Shown: positions 6,863-16,446, numbered from the stretch's first letter. The stretch is DNA of 29,628 nucleotides from HGM04593 sp045588345 (GCA_045588345.1 JAZNDZ010000046.1:1-29628), one strand, 5' to 3'. Translations and numbers: made by a program. Notes: generated by a model from the sequence alone, not told the origin.

Positions 6863-7420
6863 TTGTTTGTATCACGTGAACTCAGGAAAAAGAATATAGC
6901 AGAGTATCTGCTGTATATGTGGCAGGTTGAGGATATTATCCGTGCCAACGGACTCTCTTTGGAGAAAATCAGGAAACAATTGGTAGAACCGTACAATCTC
7001 GCGCCCGAAACCGAAACGGAGGCCTTGGAGTGGTATTCCAATCTCATAGAGATGATGCGTCTCGAAGATGTCAAGGAGAGTGGGCATCTGCAGATTAACA
7101 TGAATGTTATCATAAACCTCACCGACCTTCATCTGCGTCTGCTCAAGTCGCCGAAGGTGCCGTTCTATTCAGCGGCATACTACAAGGCACTGCCATTTAT
7201 TGTGGAGTTTCGTGCAAAGAGTGACGGACGCGAAAAGGGAGAACTTGAGAATTGTTTCGATGCATTGTACATGGTATGGCTCATGAAACTGCAGAAAAGA
7301 GAGATTAATGATGCGACCTTGAAGGCTACGGCAGAGATTAGCCGCTTTATATCAATGCTTTCGCTCTATTTCAAAGAAGATGAAGAGGGCCGGCTTGACC
7401 TTGATGATGAATTGATTTGA
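6863..7420 (+). CDS. DUF4924 family protein
   Basis: A 185-residue soluble, mainly helical protein. The N-terminus (ELRKKNIAEYLLYMWQVEDIIRAN) matches the Bacteroidota DUF4924 family as I recall it, and no function is known to me. The frame is open from GTG 6836, but that start would overlap the LysE gene and add nine residues. TTG 6863 gives MFVSRELRKKN, which fits the family N-terminus and sits 11 bp after the LysE stop. The C-terminus is acidic (KEDEEGRLDLDDELI). It precedes prfC by 31 bp and is probably in the same transcript as its neighbours. Confidence 0.78.
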   Translation: MFVSRELRKKNIAEYLLYMWQVEDIIRANGLSLEKIRKQLVEPYNLAPETETEALEWYSNLIEMMRLEDVKESGHLQINMNVIINLTDLHLRLLKSPKVPFYSAAYYKALPFIVEFRAKSDGREKGELENCFDALYMVWLMKLQKREINDATLKATAEISRFISMLSLYFKEDEEGRLDLDDELI

Positions 7421-7451
7421 AAAAAGAATAACGATAAACTGCTATACGGCA

Positions 7452-9026
7452 ATGAGTGTACAGGAAGAAATTGGAAGAAGAAGAACATTTGCGATTATAT
7501 CGCACCCCGATGCCGGCAAGACTACGCTGACCGAGAAACTGTTGCTTTTCGGCGGTCAGATTCAGGTTGCAGGTGCGGTGAAATCAAACAAAATAAAGAA
7601 GACCGCAACATCCGACTGGATGGAAATTGAGAAACAGCGCGGTATCTCCGTTACAACATCGGTAATGGAATTTGACTATGAAGGATACAAGATAAATATC
7701 CTTGATACTCCGGGTCACCAGGATTTTGCAGAGGATACGTTCCGCACACTGACGGCTGTGGACAGTGTAATTATAGTTGTGGACAGTGCCAAGGGTGTCG
7801 AGACCCAGACGCGTAAACTAATGGCTGTGTGCCGCATGCGTAATACTCCTGTAATTGTATATGTGAACAAGATGGACCGTGAGGGCCGCGACCCGTTTGA
7901 GTTGCTTGATGAACTTGAGAGCGAACTTCAGATTGCAGTCCGTCCATTGAGTTGGCCAATAGACCAAGGTTCACGTTTCAAAGGCGTGTATAACATATAT
8001 GAGCAGAAACTTGACCTTTTTACGCCTAACAAGCAACGTGTTACCGAAAAGGTGGAAATTGACATCGAGAGCGAGGAACTTGACAGGAATATAGGCGAGG
8101 ACCTTGCATTCAAGTTGCGGTCCGACCTGGAACTTGTCGATGGCGTTTATCCTGTATTCAATGTTCAGGACTACCTTGATGCCAAGGTGGCACCGGTGTT
8201 TTTCGGTTCAGCACTCAATAACTTCGGCGTTCAGGAACTGCTCGATTGCTTTGTGAAGATTGCGCCAAGCCCGCGTCCGGTTCAGGCCGTGGAGCGTGTG
8301 GTAAACCCCGAGGATTCCAAGTTTACGGGTTTCATATTCAAGATTACAGCCAATATAGACCCTAATCACCGTTCCTGTGTGGCATTCTGCAAGATATGTT
8401 CGGGTAAATTTGTCCGCAACACTCCTTATCGTCACATAAGATTAGGCAAGGATTTGCGTTTCTCATCGCCCACGCAGTTTATGGCACAGCGCAAAAGTAC
8501 AATTGAAGAGGCGTATCCCGGTGATATCATCGGCTTGCCCGATACAGGAAACTTCAAGATTGGAGATACTCTCACCGAGGGTGAAATGCTTCACTTCAAG
8601 GGATTGCCCAGTTTCTCTCCCGAAATGTTCAAATATATTGAGAATGCAGACCCAATGAAAACCAAGCAGTTGGCAAAGGGTATAGACCAACTTATGGGTG
8701 AGGGTGTGGCACAACTTTTTGTAAACCAGCATAACGGACGCAAACTCATAGGTACGGTGGGGCAACTTCAGTTCGAGGTAATACAGTACCGCCTTGAGAA
8801 TGAATACAATGCCAAATGCCGCTGGGAACCGGTAAATCTCTACAAGGCTTGCTGGATAGAGAGCGATGACCCTGCAGAACTGGAGAACTTCAAGAAACGC
8901 AAGTACCAGTATATGGCAAAGGATATTGAAGGCCGTGATGTATTCCTTGCCGACAGCAACTATGTGCTGCAGATGGCGCAGAACGATTTTAAGTCAATAC
9001 GTTTCCACTTTACAAGCGAATTCTAA
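7452..9026 (+). CDS. prfC: Peptide chain release factor 3 (GTPase)
   Basis: A 524-residue translational GTPase. The G domain has HPDAGKTT (P-loop, 18-25), switch I RGISV (63-67), DTPGHQDF (85-92) and NKMD (139-142), all intact. EF-Tu-like domain 2 and the RF3 C-terminal domain follow, the latter including VGQLQFEVIQYRLENEYNAKC. Absence of an EF-G domain IV and the overall length separate it from EF-G and TypA. RF3 uses GTP to recycle RF1 and RF2 from the ribosome after termination. It sits between DUF4924 and tsaC (12 bp downstream) in a translation-rich run. Confidence 0.97.
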   Translation: MSVQEEIGRRRTFAIISHPDAGKTTLTEKLLLFGGQIQVAGAVKSNKIKKTATSDWMEIEKQRGISVTTSVMEFDYEGYKINILDTPGHQDFAEDTFRTLTAVDSVIIVVDSAKGVETQTRKLMAVCRMRNTPVIVYVNKMDREGRDPFELLDELESELQIAVRPLSWPIDQGSRFKGVYNIYEQKLDLFTPNKQRVTEKVEIDIESEELDRNIGEDLAFKLRSDLELVDGVYPVFNVQDYLDAKVAPVFFGSALNNFGVQELLDCFVKIAPSPRPVQAVERVVNPEDSKFTGFIFKITANIDPNHRSCVAFCKICSGKFVRNTPYRHIRLGKDLRFSSPTQFMAQRKSTIEEAYPGDIIGLPDTGNFKIGDTLTEGEMLHFKGLPSFSPEMFKYIENADPMKTKQLAKGIDQLMGEGVAQLFVNQHNGRKLIGTVGQLQFEVIQYRLENEYNAKCRWEPVNLYKACWIESDDPAELENFKKRKYQYMAKDIEGRDVFLADSNYVLQMAQNDFKSIRFHFTSEF

Positions 9027-9038
9027 TAAAGAAAGAAT

Positions 9039-9611
9039 ATGGGTACAATTGCTGATGAGGCCAAGAAATGTGTCGAGGTAATGCGAAGGGGTGGGGTAAT
9101 CCTCTATCCGACAGATACTGTGTGGGGCATTGGTTGTGACCCCACTAACGCCGATGCCGTCAAGCGTGTCTTTGAGATAAAGAAACGTGCCGACAGCAAG
9201 GCTATGCTGTTGTTGGTCGACAGTGCCGACCGTCTGGCACGCTATGTGGGTGATGTGCCTGCTGTAGCATGGGACCTCATTGAACTGGCCACCAAACCTT
9301 TGACAATAATCTATGACGGAGCGCGCAATATCGTTCCGGCCCTTGTTGCCGAGGATGGCAGTGTGGGTATACGTGTGACTTCGGAACTCTTTTCAAAAGA
9401 ATTGTGTTACCGCTTTCAGAAACCGGTTGTCTCTACATCGGCGAACATCAGCGGTGAACCGACTCCTGAGAATTTCGGAGAAATAAGCAAGGAAATCATT
9501 GAGGCTGTTGATTATGTCGTGAATTACAAACAACTTGAAAAAGGCAAATCAAAATCATCAAGCATAATAAAACTGACATCGAACGGTACGGTTACTGTAA
9601 TCAGGGAGTGA
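9039..9611 (+). CDS. tsaC: L-threonylcarbamoyladenylate synthase (Sua5/YrdC/YciO family)
   Basis: A 190-residue YrdC-fold protein. Motifs seen: LYPTDTVWGIGCD (22-34), the KKRADSKAM basic loop (48-56) and STSANISGEPTP (132-143). The enzyme joins L-threonine, bicarbonate and ATP to threonylcarbamoyl-AMP for the t6A37 modification of ANN-decoding tRNAs. The extra C-terminal Sua5 domain is absent, so it is the short type; some short YciO-like members have unclear roles, which is the main alternative. Its TGA overlaps the ATG of the ClC gene (TGATG-type junction). Confidence 0.9.
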   Translation: MGTIADEAKKCVEVMRRGGVILYPTDTVWGIGCDPTNADAVKRVFEIKKRADSKAMLLLVDSADRLARYVGDVPAVAWDLIELATKPLTIIYDGARNIVPALVAEDGSVGIRVTSELFSKELCYRFQKPVVSTSANISGEPTPENFGEISKEIIEAVDYVVNYKQLEKGKSKSSSIIKLTSNGTVTVIRE

Positions 9612-11398
9612 TGAGCAACGACAAGGAAGATAAGAGTCTGCTTGACCGCTTTATCGATTGGCGCGAAAAGCATGTTCCTCAGAGCCAGTTCATATTGGTG
9701 CTGAGTTTTGTCGTGGGAATACTGTCGGCTCTTGCCGCTTATATTCTTAAACACCTAATTCACTTTATACAGGAACTGCTGACGGGAGGCTTTGACCCTC
9801 ATACTTTCAATTGGCTATATCTGGTATATCCCGTAATCGGCATCTTCATAACAGGGCTTTTTATACGCAAAGTCGTCCGTGATGATATCAGTCACGGAGT
9901 TACGAAGGTTCTCTATGCAATATCGTGCCGCATGGGAAAGATACGTCGCCACAATACATGGTCGTCGTTGTTGGCAAGTAGCATTACAATCGGTTTCGGT
10001 GGTTCTGTCGGTGCAGAGTCTCCTATTGTCATGACCGGTTCGGCGATAGGTTCCAATCTTGGCAGCCTGTTCAAGATGGAGAAGAAGGTGATGATGCTTC
10101 TTATCGGTTGCGGAGCAGCCGGTGCTGTATCCGGTATTTTCAAGGCTCCCATTGCTGGGCTTGTATTTGTAATAGAGGTGTTGATGCTCGACCTTACAAT
10201 GTCGTCCCTGTTGCCGCTTCTGATATCGAGTGTGACAGCAGCAACGTTGTCATACATCCTTATGGGAACCGATGCCATGTTCGAGTTCCACATGGAGAAT
10301 GCATTTGACATTGCACGTGTACCTTATGTGATGATGCTTGGTGTGGCATGTGGTCTTGTATCGCTCTATTTTACACACGTTACCATTGCTGTTGAACGGC
10401 AGTTCAAACGGTTGAGCAGCCCCTATGCGCGGCTTGCTATCGGCGGTGGAATACTGAGTGTGCTTATCTTCCTTTTCCCGCCGCTGTACGGCGAAGGATA
10501 TGAGACAATCACTCATCTTATAAATGGCGAATCGGAGAATATAATCCTTGACAATTCCCTTTTCTATGGGCATGCTAAATATATATTTGTTTACATGTTC
10601 CTTATAATAGTATTCAAGGCTATTGCATCTACAGTCACAAACGGCGGTGGCGGTTGTGGCGGTATCTTCGCTCCCAGTCTTTTCTTAGGCTGCGTTACCG
10701 GTTATCTGTTTGCATCTGTTTGCAATATGTCTGGTTTTGGAGTTGAGGTATCGGATAGGAACTTTGCCCTTTTCGGTATGGCTGCCTTGATGTCGGGCGT
10801 GTTCCATGCTCCGTTGACGGGGGTGTTCCTTATTGCAGAACTCACTGGCGGCTATTCGCTGTTCTTGCCGTTGATGATTGTTTCGGTGTGTTCATACCTC
10901 ACTGTAAAGATATTTGACAAGAATAATATCTATGCAGTGCGCCTTGCTCAGCGTGGCGAACTCATTACTCACCATAAGGACCAGGCTGTGCTCACGATAC
11001 TCAAGGTGTCTGATGTTATAGAAAAGAACTTCATGCGCGTGAGTCCTGATATGGATTTGGGGCAGTTGACGGCTGTTGTGGCAAAGACAAAGAGAAATAT
11101 CTTCCCGGTCGTTGATGCAGCCAATCATCTGGTGGGAATCATATATCTTGATGATATCAGGCATGTGATGTTCCGTCAGGAATTGTATCATCGCTATTCT
11201 GTTGCAACACTTATGCGCTCTGCGCCCGAACGGTTGAGCGTTGAGGAACCAATGGAGGCTGTGATGCGTAAATTTGAAGAGACTGGTGCATGGAATCTCC
11301 CCGTTGAAGATGTCAACGGTGAATATATCGGTTTTATTTCAAAGTCGGCCATGTTTACGGCATACCGCAAGACACTATTGGAATTCACATCTGATTAA
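9611..11398 (+). CDS. ClC-family chloride channel/transporter with C-terminal CBS domains
   Basis: A 595-residue membrane protein with the ClC core at about residues 20-440. GSVGAESPIV (131-140) keeps the gating glutamate (E136). GGGGCGGIFAPSLFLG is the conserved GxFxP region, and NNIYAVRL near residue 440 probably holds the central pore tyrosine. The motif APIAGLVFVIEVLM has Val190 where the E. coli exchanger has its internal proton glutamate (E203); Val at this place is typical of ClC channels. A CBS pair spans about 470-590 (FPVVDAANHLVGIIYLDDI; LPVEDVNGEYIGFIS). The start ATG 9611 overlaps the tsaC stop; GTG at 9608 is also in frame. Channel versus antiporter cannot be settled from sequence. 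Confidence 0.93.
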   Translation: MSNDKEDKSLLDRFIDWREKHVPQSQFILVLSFVVGILSALAAYILKHLIHFIQELLTGGFDPHTFNWLYLVYPVIGIFITGLFIRKVVRDDISHGVTKVLYAISCRMGKIRRHNTWSSLLASSITIGFGGSVGAESPIVMTGSAIGSNLGSLFKMEKKVMMLLIGCGAAGAVSGIFKAPIAGLVFVIEVLMLDLTMSSLLPLLISSVTAATLSYILMGTDAMFEFHMENAFDIARVPYVMMLGVACGLVSLYFTHVTIAVERQFKRLSSPYARLAIGGGILSVLIFLFPPLYGEGYETITHLINGESENIILDNSLFYGHAKYIFVYMFLIIVFKAIASTVTNGGGGCGGIFAPSLFLGCVTGYLFASVCNMSGFGVEVSDRNFALFGMAALMSGVFHAPLTGVFLIAELTGGYSLFLPLMIVSVCSYLTVKIFDKNNIYAVRLAQRGELITHHKDQAVLTILKVSDVIEKNFMRVSPDMDLGQLTAVVAKTKRNIFPVVDAANHLVGIIYLDDIRHVMFRQELYHRYSVATLMRSAPERLSVEEPMEAVMRKFEETGAWNLPVEDVNGEYIGFISKSAMFTAYRKTLLEFTSD

Positions 11399-11411
11399 TG
11401 AAGGATTTATT

Positions 11412-12401
11412 ATGGAAAAATTGAGAATAGTATACCTTGGTACTCCCGATTTTGCGGTTGAGCCTTTGCGCCGCCTGCTCGACAGACAACGTGCATGCGA
11501 AGAGTGCGGTTACGAGATTGTCGGTGTGGTCACAATGCCTGACAAGATGATAAATAAAAGAGGTAACCAACTGCTCATGAGCCCCGTAAAGCAGTTCGCT
11601 GTTTCCGAGAATATTCCGGTGCTGCAGCCTGAATCGCTCAAGGACGAGAATTTCCTTTGGGCATTGCGAGAGTGGAAGGCTGATTTGCAGATAGTGGTTG
11701 CATTCCGAATGTTGCCCGAAAGCGTATGGAACATGCCGCGACTGGGTACATTCAACCTGCATGCTTCGCTGTTGCCGCAGTACCGTGGCGCGGCTCCAAT
11801 AAACTGGGCAATAATAAACGGTGACAAGGAGACCGGTGTAACCACATTTTTCCTTAAACATGAAATTGATACAGGTGATGTCATCTATCGCGATGTTGTT
11901 GCCATTGATGAAAATGACAATGCCGGTTCGTTGCACGATAAACTTATGCTTCAGGGTGGTGATACGGTCCTGCGCACGGTTGATGCCATAGTAAAGGGGA
12001 GTGTTTCGGCCATAGAGCAGACAGCGATGTATGGCAGCGAGTGTGAACTCCGTCCTGCGCCCAAGATATTCCGTGACACGTGCCGCATTGATTGGTCAAA
12101 GAATGTTGAACAAGTGTACGATTTCGTGCGTGGCATGTCGCCTTATCCGGCTGCATGGTGCGAACTTGCCGGTGCAAATGGCAACGTTGTTGCACTAAAA
12201 GTGTATGAGACTGCAAAAGAGTGTTGCTCACATGACAGGCTGTGTGGCTCGTTGGTTACAGACGGGAAAACATATATCAAGGCTGCTGTTGCAGATGGTT
12301 ATATATCGCTTCTTGAGGTGCAGTTGGCCGGCAAAAAACGTATGCCGGTCGCCGACTTGCTGCGTGGTTTCTCTATTGAAGGAATGAATTTTAAAGTATA
12401 A
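11412..12401 (+). CDS. fmt: Methionyl-tRNA formyltransferase
   Basis: A 329-residue enzyme that formylates Met-tRNAi using 10-formyl-THF. GTPDFA (10-15) and the catalytic region FNLHASLLPQYRGAAP are seen, with N115 and H117; D153 in EIDTGD is the third catalytic residue. The C-terminal tRNA-binding domain follows from about residue 210. AFRMLP (97-102) stands where many other bacteria have AYGxxLP; this variant occurs in Bacteroidota as far as I recall. The start ATG 11412 lies 13 bp after the ClC stop and is preceded by AAGGA; the longer open frame from 11274 would overlap the ClC gene. rpe follows 4 bp downstream. Confidence 0.96.
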   Translation: MEKLRIVYLGTPDFAVEPLRRLLDRQRACEECGYEIVGVVTMPDKMINKRGNQLLMSPVKQFAVSENIPVLQPESLKDENFLWALREWKADLQIVVAFRMLPESVWNMPRLGTFNLHASLLPQYRGAAPINWAIINGDKETGVTTFFLKHEIDTGDVIYRDVVAIDENDNAGSLHDKLMLQGGDTVLRTVDAIVKGSVSAIEQTAMYGSECELRPAPKIFRDTCRIDWSKNVEQVYDFVRGMSPYPAAWCELAGANGNVVALKVYETAKECCSHDRLCGSLVTDGKTYIKAAVADGYISLLEVQLAGKKRMPVADLLRGFSIEGMNFKV

Positions 12402-12405
12402 TATT

Positions 12406-13056
12406 ATGGCACAGATTGTTTCTCCATCATTGTTGTCGGCAAATTTCGGCAATCTGCAAGAGGACTTGAAAATGATAAACGGCAGCGAGGCCGATTGGTT
12501 GCATATTGATATTATGGACGGTGTGTTCGTGCCGAACCTCTCGTTTGGGCCTCCCGTGCTGAAATATGTCGCTGAACTATGTGAGAAACCGCTTGATGTG
12601 CACCTCATGGTAGTGAACCCAATGAATTATCTGCAGGCCATGAAGGAGATAAATGCCCGTATAATGAATATCCATTACGAGGCCTGTACTCATCTGCACC
12701 GTGCAGTGACGCAGATAAAGGATGCCGGAATGATGGCAGGCGTAACGCTTAACCCTTCCACTCCGGTAAATCTTCTCAAGGATATCATAGGCGAACTGGA
12801 CCTTGTGTTGCTTATGAGCGTGAATCCCGGTTTCGGCGGACAGAAGTTCATACCTCACACAGTGAACAAGGTACGTGAACTTCGTGAACTCATTGACACT
12901 ACTGGCTCCAAGGCGGTAATAGAGGTTGACGGTGGCGTAAATGTCACAACTGGTGCTTTGCTTGCCGAGGCTGGTTCTGATGCACTTGTTGCCGGCAATG
13001 CCGTGTTCAAGGATGCTGACCCGCATGCTGTGATTTCGGCTTTGCGTGCCCTTTGA
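12406..13056 (+). CDS. rpe: Ribulose-phosphate 3-epimerase
   Basis: A 216-residue TIM-barrel enzyme that interconverts ribulose-5-phosphate and xylulose-5-phosphate in the pentose phosphate pathway. It shows the family signatures SPSLLSANFGNL (6-17), LHIDIMDGVFVPNLSFGP (32-49; metal ligands H33 and D35), DVHLMV (64-69; H66), MSVNPGFGGQKF and IEVDGGVN (catalytic Asp, near residue 170). All expected active-site residues appear present, and the length is normal. It starts 4 bp after the fmt stop and is followed 44 bp later by comEC. Confidence 0.97.
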   Translation: MAQIVSPSLLSANFGNLQEDLKMINGSEADWLHIDIMDGVFVPNLSFGPPVLKYVAELCEKPLDVHLMVVNPMNYLQAMKEINARIMNIHYEACTHLHRAVTQIKDAGMMAGVTLNPSTPVNLLKDIIGELDLVLLMSVNPGFGGQKFIPHTVNKVRELRELIDTTGSKAVIEVDGGVNVTTGALLAEAGSDALVAGNAVFKDADPHAVISALRAL

Positions 13057-13100
13057 TGATGTAACTGCTCTTTTTCTGGAATATAAATCCAAAAGAGTCC

Positions 13101-15221
13101 TTGCTTGTGGCAGTTTCGTCTTTTCTCAAGAAGAATCCTCTTTTCAGGTTGGCTCTTCCGCTTGTGGCGGGTATCATTGCCGGCTGGTATTGCGGTGTAG
13201 ATATGCTGCACATATACTTGTCGGCATTGCTTTCGGCTTTGGCGATATGTTTCGGAATGTTCCGTTTCTCTCCGAAATGGCTTTTCGGGCTTGGTGTATC
13301 GTTGCTGATGTTCTCTGCAGGTCTGTTTGTCGAGGAGAATGAAGAAGAGCGCAAGTCTTTGCAGTGGAGTAGTGAGAAACTTGAATACCGTGCGCAGTTG
13401 CTTGAGGAACCGGTTGTAAAGGGTTCTGCCGTAAAGGCACTGTCGTCTGTTGTCTTGTGCGATACTTCTGCTTTGCACGATGTTCGTAAGCAGGGAGTTG
13501 CCTATTTGTATTTTCCGCGTTCAGTTGAGGCCGAAGAACTTGAAATAGGCAGTGTGGTATCGTTCAAGGGGGTTGTGTCGGCATACATGAATGCTGGGAA
13601 TCCTGCTGAATTTGATTCTGAAAGGTTTTACTACATAAAGGGTATTGCAGGCTATTCTTATGTGCCGCAGGGTGGTTGGACGCATGTTGGCAGCGGTGAT
13701 TTTACTTTGCAGATGCGTGCCCTGCAGTTGCGCGGCAATATCGTTGGGATGTACCGTGACCTCTCGTTCGAAGAGGAGGAACTTGCCTTGCTTTCGGCTT
13801 TGACTGTGGGCGAAAAAAGTGACTTTCCTAAGGATTTGAAAGAGAGTTACTCTGTGGCAGGAGCAAGCCATATTCTTGCTCTTTCTGGTATGCATCTTGG
13901 CGTATTCTACATGTTGCTGGTTGCACTGTTGCCTTTGTGGAGCCGAAAGCGACTCTTCTTGATTTTACGTGAGGCATTTATTGTATTGTTTATATGGGCT
14001 TTTTCTTTCGTGGCCGGTCTCACGCCTTCTGTGGTACGTGCTGCGGTTCTGTTTACACTTATTTCTGTGGGTCGTTGTCTGCGACAGGATGCTTCGGGAA
14101 TCAGTTCGCTTTCATTTGCTGCAATAGTGATGCTTGTGGTTTCTCCGCATTTGCTGTTTGATATCAGTTTCCAGCTTTCCTTTGCGGCGGTACTCTCTAT
14201 TTTGCTTCTTGCCCCTCCGTTGCAGCGTTTTTTCAAGATTCAAGAGCGAGGAATCGTACTCCGCTATGTCATTAATCTTTTCATCCTCTCTTTTGTGGCG
14301 CAGTTGGGCACCTTGCCGTTTGTGTGGTACTATTTTGGGGTGTTCCCTCTCTATTTCATGCTTACGAACCTGGTTGTAGTTCCTCTTGCCTTTGTACTGA
14401 TGTCGGTGGCAGTCTGTGTGTGGGTGCTCTCGTTTGTGCCGTTCATGCAAGAATATGCAGCAATGCTTTTGCAGTTCATTGTCGGTGCAATGAACGGTTG
14501 TGCTGGTGTAATTGCAGGGTTGCCCGGAGCATCATTGTCTCTGCCGCCTATCGGTGTTGCCGGTGCTTGTGCTGTGTCTCTAATGCTTTGCATGCTCTCT
14601 TTTGCTATTGTTAACTGCAGGAAATGGCTCCTGCTGTTCTCGGTGTGCGCTATGCTCTGTTTTGCTATCGTTCTGATATTGTTGCCCGATGAGAAAATCA
14701 ATGGCGATTATATGATTATATATAATAACAGAAAGAATCCGCTTTTGCATGCTGTGTCCCGGGGCGGTGACAATTATCTTGTCTCTACTGTTCCTCAACT
14801 CGATGCTGAGTATGAGTATGTATCGACACCGTTCATAAAGCGTGAGAAACTGCCTGCTCCCCAGTGGGCGAACTGGAGGTATGCCGATTCCTCGCTCACT
14901 GTAGATGAAGGCCTTGTCGAGTTCGCGGGCCTGAAAGTAAGGCTTGTCGATAATGAGCAGTGGCGCGATAATATATATGTGCAACCGGCCGATGTTGTTG
15001 TGCTGTGCCGCGGGTTTCTTGGTAAGATTGAAGAACTTGTAGAGGCCTATCCGGCGGGCTGTCTTGTGCTTGATGCATCCCTCTACAAGCGCAGCAGGGA
15101 AAGAATCATGCGCGAGTGCGCGGTCTTGGGCATTGAATTTGTCGATATATCTTCACAGGGGGCAATGATGCTGCTTCCGTCTGGTGAAAATTTCCGCCTT
15201 GTTCCAATGAGTGGAAAATAA
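13101..15221 (+). CDS. ComEC/Rec2-family competence membrane protein
   Basis: A 706-residue protein. N-terminal hydrophobic helices lie at about 14-72, a soluble DUF4131-like region at about 80-200, and the Competence membrane domain at about 225-545 with the signature SHILALSGMHLG (256-267) and many helices. The C-terminal 160 residues are soluble but show no HxHxDH metallo-beta-lactamase motif, so the nuclease-like domain is absent or degenerate, as in many Bacteroidota homologues. ComEC forms the inner-membrane channel for DNA uptake; whether this organism is naturally competent is unknown. The start is uncertain: TTG 13101 or GTG 13107, with no ATG that suits. It belongs to the fmt-rpe run. 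Confidence 0.88.
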   Translation: MLVAVSSFLKKNPLFRLALPLVAGIIAGWYCGVDMLHIYLSALLSALAICFGMFRFSPKWLFGLGVSLLMFSAGLFVEENEEERKSLQWSSEKLEYRAQLLEEPVVKGSAVKALSSVVLCDTSALHDVRKQGVAYLYFPRSVEAEELEIGSVVSFKGVVSAYMNAGNPAEFDSERFYYIKGIAGYSYVPQGGWTHVGSGDFTLQMRALQLRGNIVGMYRDLSFEEEELALLSALTVGEKSDFPKDLKESYSVAGASHILALSGMHLGVFYMLLVALLPLWSRKRLFLILREAFIVLFIWAFSFVAGLTPSVVRAAVLFTLISVGRCLRQDASGISSLSFAAIVMLVVSPHLLFDISFQLSFAAVLSILLLAPPLQRFFKIQERGIVLRYVINLFILSFVAQLGTLPFVWYYFGVFPLYFMLTNLVVVPLAFVLMSVAVCVWVLSFVPFMQEYAAMLLQFIVGAMNGCAGVIAGLPGASLSLPPIGVAGACAVSLMLCMLSFAIVNCRKWLLLFSVCAMLCFAIVLILLPDEKINGDYMIIYNNRKNPLLHAVSRGGDNYLVSTVPQLDAEYEYVSTPFIKREKLPAPQWANWRYADSSLTVDEGLVEFAGLKVRLVDNEQWRDNIYVQPADVVVLCRGFLGKIEELVEAYPAGCLVLDASLYKRSRERIMRECAVLGIEFVDISSQGAMMLLPSGENFRLVPMSGK

Positions 15222-15283
15222 ATTGCTGAATCCATGTTTTATTTGCCCGCACTTTTGTATCTTCGTGAGAAAATATTGCAGTC

Positions 15284-16315
15284 ATGATAGAAAGAATAAT
15301 TTCACAGGAGAATATTGATGCCATAAGGGGTATCATTGAAAATGGAAAACGCTTTGTAGTGCTATCGCACAAGAATCCCGATGGCGATGCCGTAGGTTCG
15401 TCATTGGCACTTTGCCATTATCTGCATTCTCTTGGCAAGGAGTGTTCTGTTGTTCTGCCCAATAAATTTCCCGATTTTCTCTCATGGCTGCCAATGGCAG
15501 ATGATATCCTGTTCTACGATTCTGACCCAGTGCGTTCCAATGGAGTGTTTGCTGCCACCGATGCTTTCTTCTGCCTCGATTTCAATCTGCTGTCACGTTT
15601 GGGTGATGTCGGTGATGCCGTTGCTCTTTCAGCTGTCCCAAAGGTGCTGGTAGACCACCATCCCCAACCTTCACAGGAGTTCTCTATAACAGTTTCACAT
15701 CCCGAGGCTTGTTCCACATCGGAACTGGTCTTCAGGGTAATAGAGCGTCTGTCGGGGTGCGATGCAATCTCATTTGCCATAGCGCAGTGCCTTTATACCG
15801 GCATGATGACCGATACAGGTGCCTTTGCCTATGCATCAACGCGCAAGGATATATATCTGATTATTGCTGAACTGCTTTCTAAGGGAATTGACAAGGATTG
15901 GATTTATCGTAAGGTGTTCTATACTTCGTCTTTGACTCGAATGCGTCTTTGGGGGTTTGTGCTTTACGAGAAACTTAGACTTTACAACAAGTTCAATGCG
16001 GCTCTAATAACTCTTTCCCATAAGGAACTGATGCGTTTCTATGCTCAGAAAGGCGATACTGAAGGTCTTGTAAACCAACCGCTTCAGATTAAAGGAGTGC
16101 GCTTCGCCTGCTTCCTTCGCGAGGAAGTACCCGGGAAAATCAACGTTTCATTGCGCAGTGTCGATGATTTCCCATGCAATGCTGTGGCTGCAGGCTTTTT
16201 CAATGGAGGCGGGCACAAGAATGCTTCGGGTGGTGAATTGTGCTGTTCGATGGATGAGGCTGTGGAGCGTTTCCGTCAGGCATTGCAGGCATACAAGAAA
16301 GAACTCACTGAATAA
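15284..16315 (+). CDS. DHH-family phosphoesterase, NrnA-like oligoribonuclease/pAp phosphatase
   Basis: A 343-residue two-domain protein. DHH domain motifs: SHKNPDGDA (28-36), FCLDFN (D99), VLVDHHPQP (DHH at 124-126) and TDTGAFAY (D177). The DHHA1 domain at the C-terminus has GGGHKNASGG (308-317). This set matches NrnA enzymes, which degrade nano-RNA and dephosphorylate 3'-phosphoadenosine 5'-phosphate with Mn; a cyclic-dinucleotide phosphodiesterase lacking the GdpP membrane part is the alternative. The start ATG 15284 follows a 62-bp gap after comEC with TATCTTCG (15258-15265) as a weak -7-like element. Confidence 0.92.
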   Translation: MIERIISQENIDAIRGIIENGKRFVVLSHKNPDGDAVGSSLALCHYLHSLGKECSVVLPNKFPDFLSWLPMADDILFYDSDPVRSNGVFAATDAFFCLDFNLLSRLGDVGDAVALSAVPKVLVDHHPQPSQEFSITVSHPEACSTSELVFRVIERLSGCDAISFAIAQCLYTGMMTDTGAFAYASTRKDIYLIIAELLSKGIDKDWIYRKVFYTSSLTRMRLWGFVLYEKLRLYNKFNAALITLSHKELMRFYAQKGDTEGLVNQPLQIKGVRFACFLREEVPGKINVSLRSVDDFPCNAVAAGFFNGGGHKNASGGELCCSMDEAVERFRQALQAYKKELTE

Positions 16316-16406
16316 TTGTTTTGTCGGTTGTTTGGCAATAAGTTTTCAGACATCTTGTTCTTTTAAGATTATTTCTATCCTCAAAGACTGTTTTTTGTCT
16401 TTTGTT

Positions 16407-16436
16407 TTTGTATCTTCGCAGAAAATTGTAATTTTG
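16407..16436 (+). promoter_or_regulatory. Candidate promoter of the DUF4827 gene
   Basis: -7 element TAATTTTG at 16429-16436 (exact TAnnTTTG) with TTTG at 16407-16410. The spacing of 18 nt is one shorter than usual. If used, the leader to ATG 16447 is very short, while ATG 16474 would have about 30 nt. Confidence 0.45.
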
Positions 16437-16446
16437 AGAGATTAAA

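Noticed and set aside
11274..11411. N-terminal extension of fmt
   Set aside because: It overlaps the end of the ClC gene, and GTPDFA would be displaced from its usual place at about residue 10.
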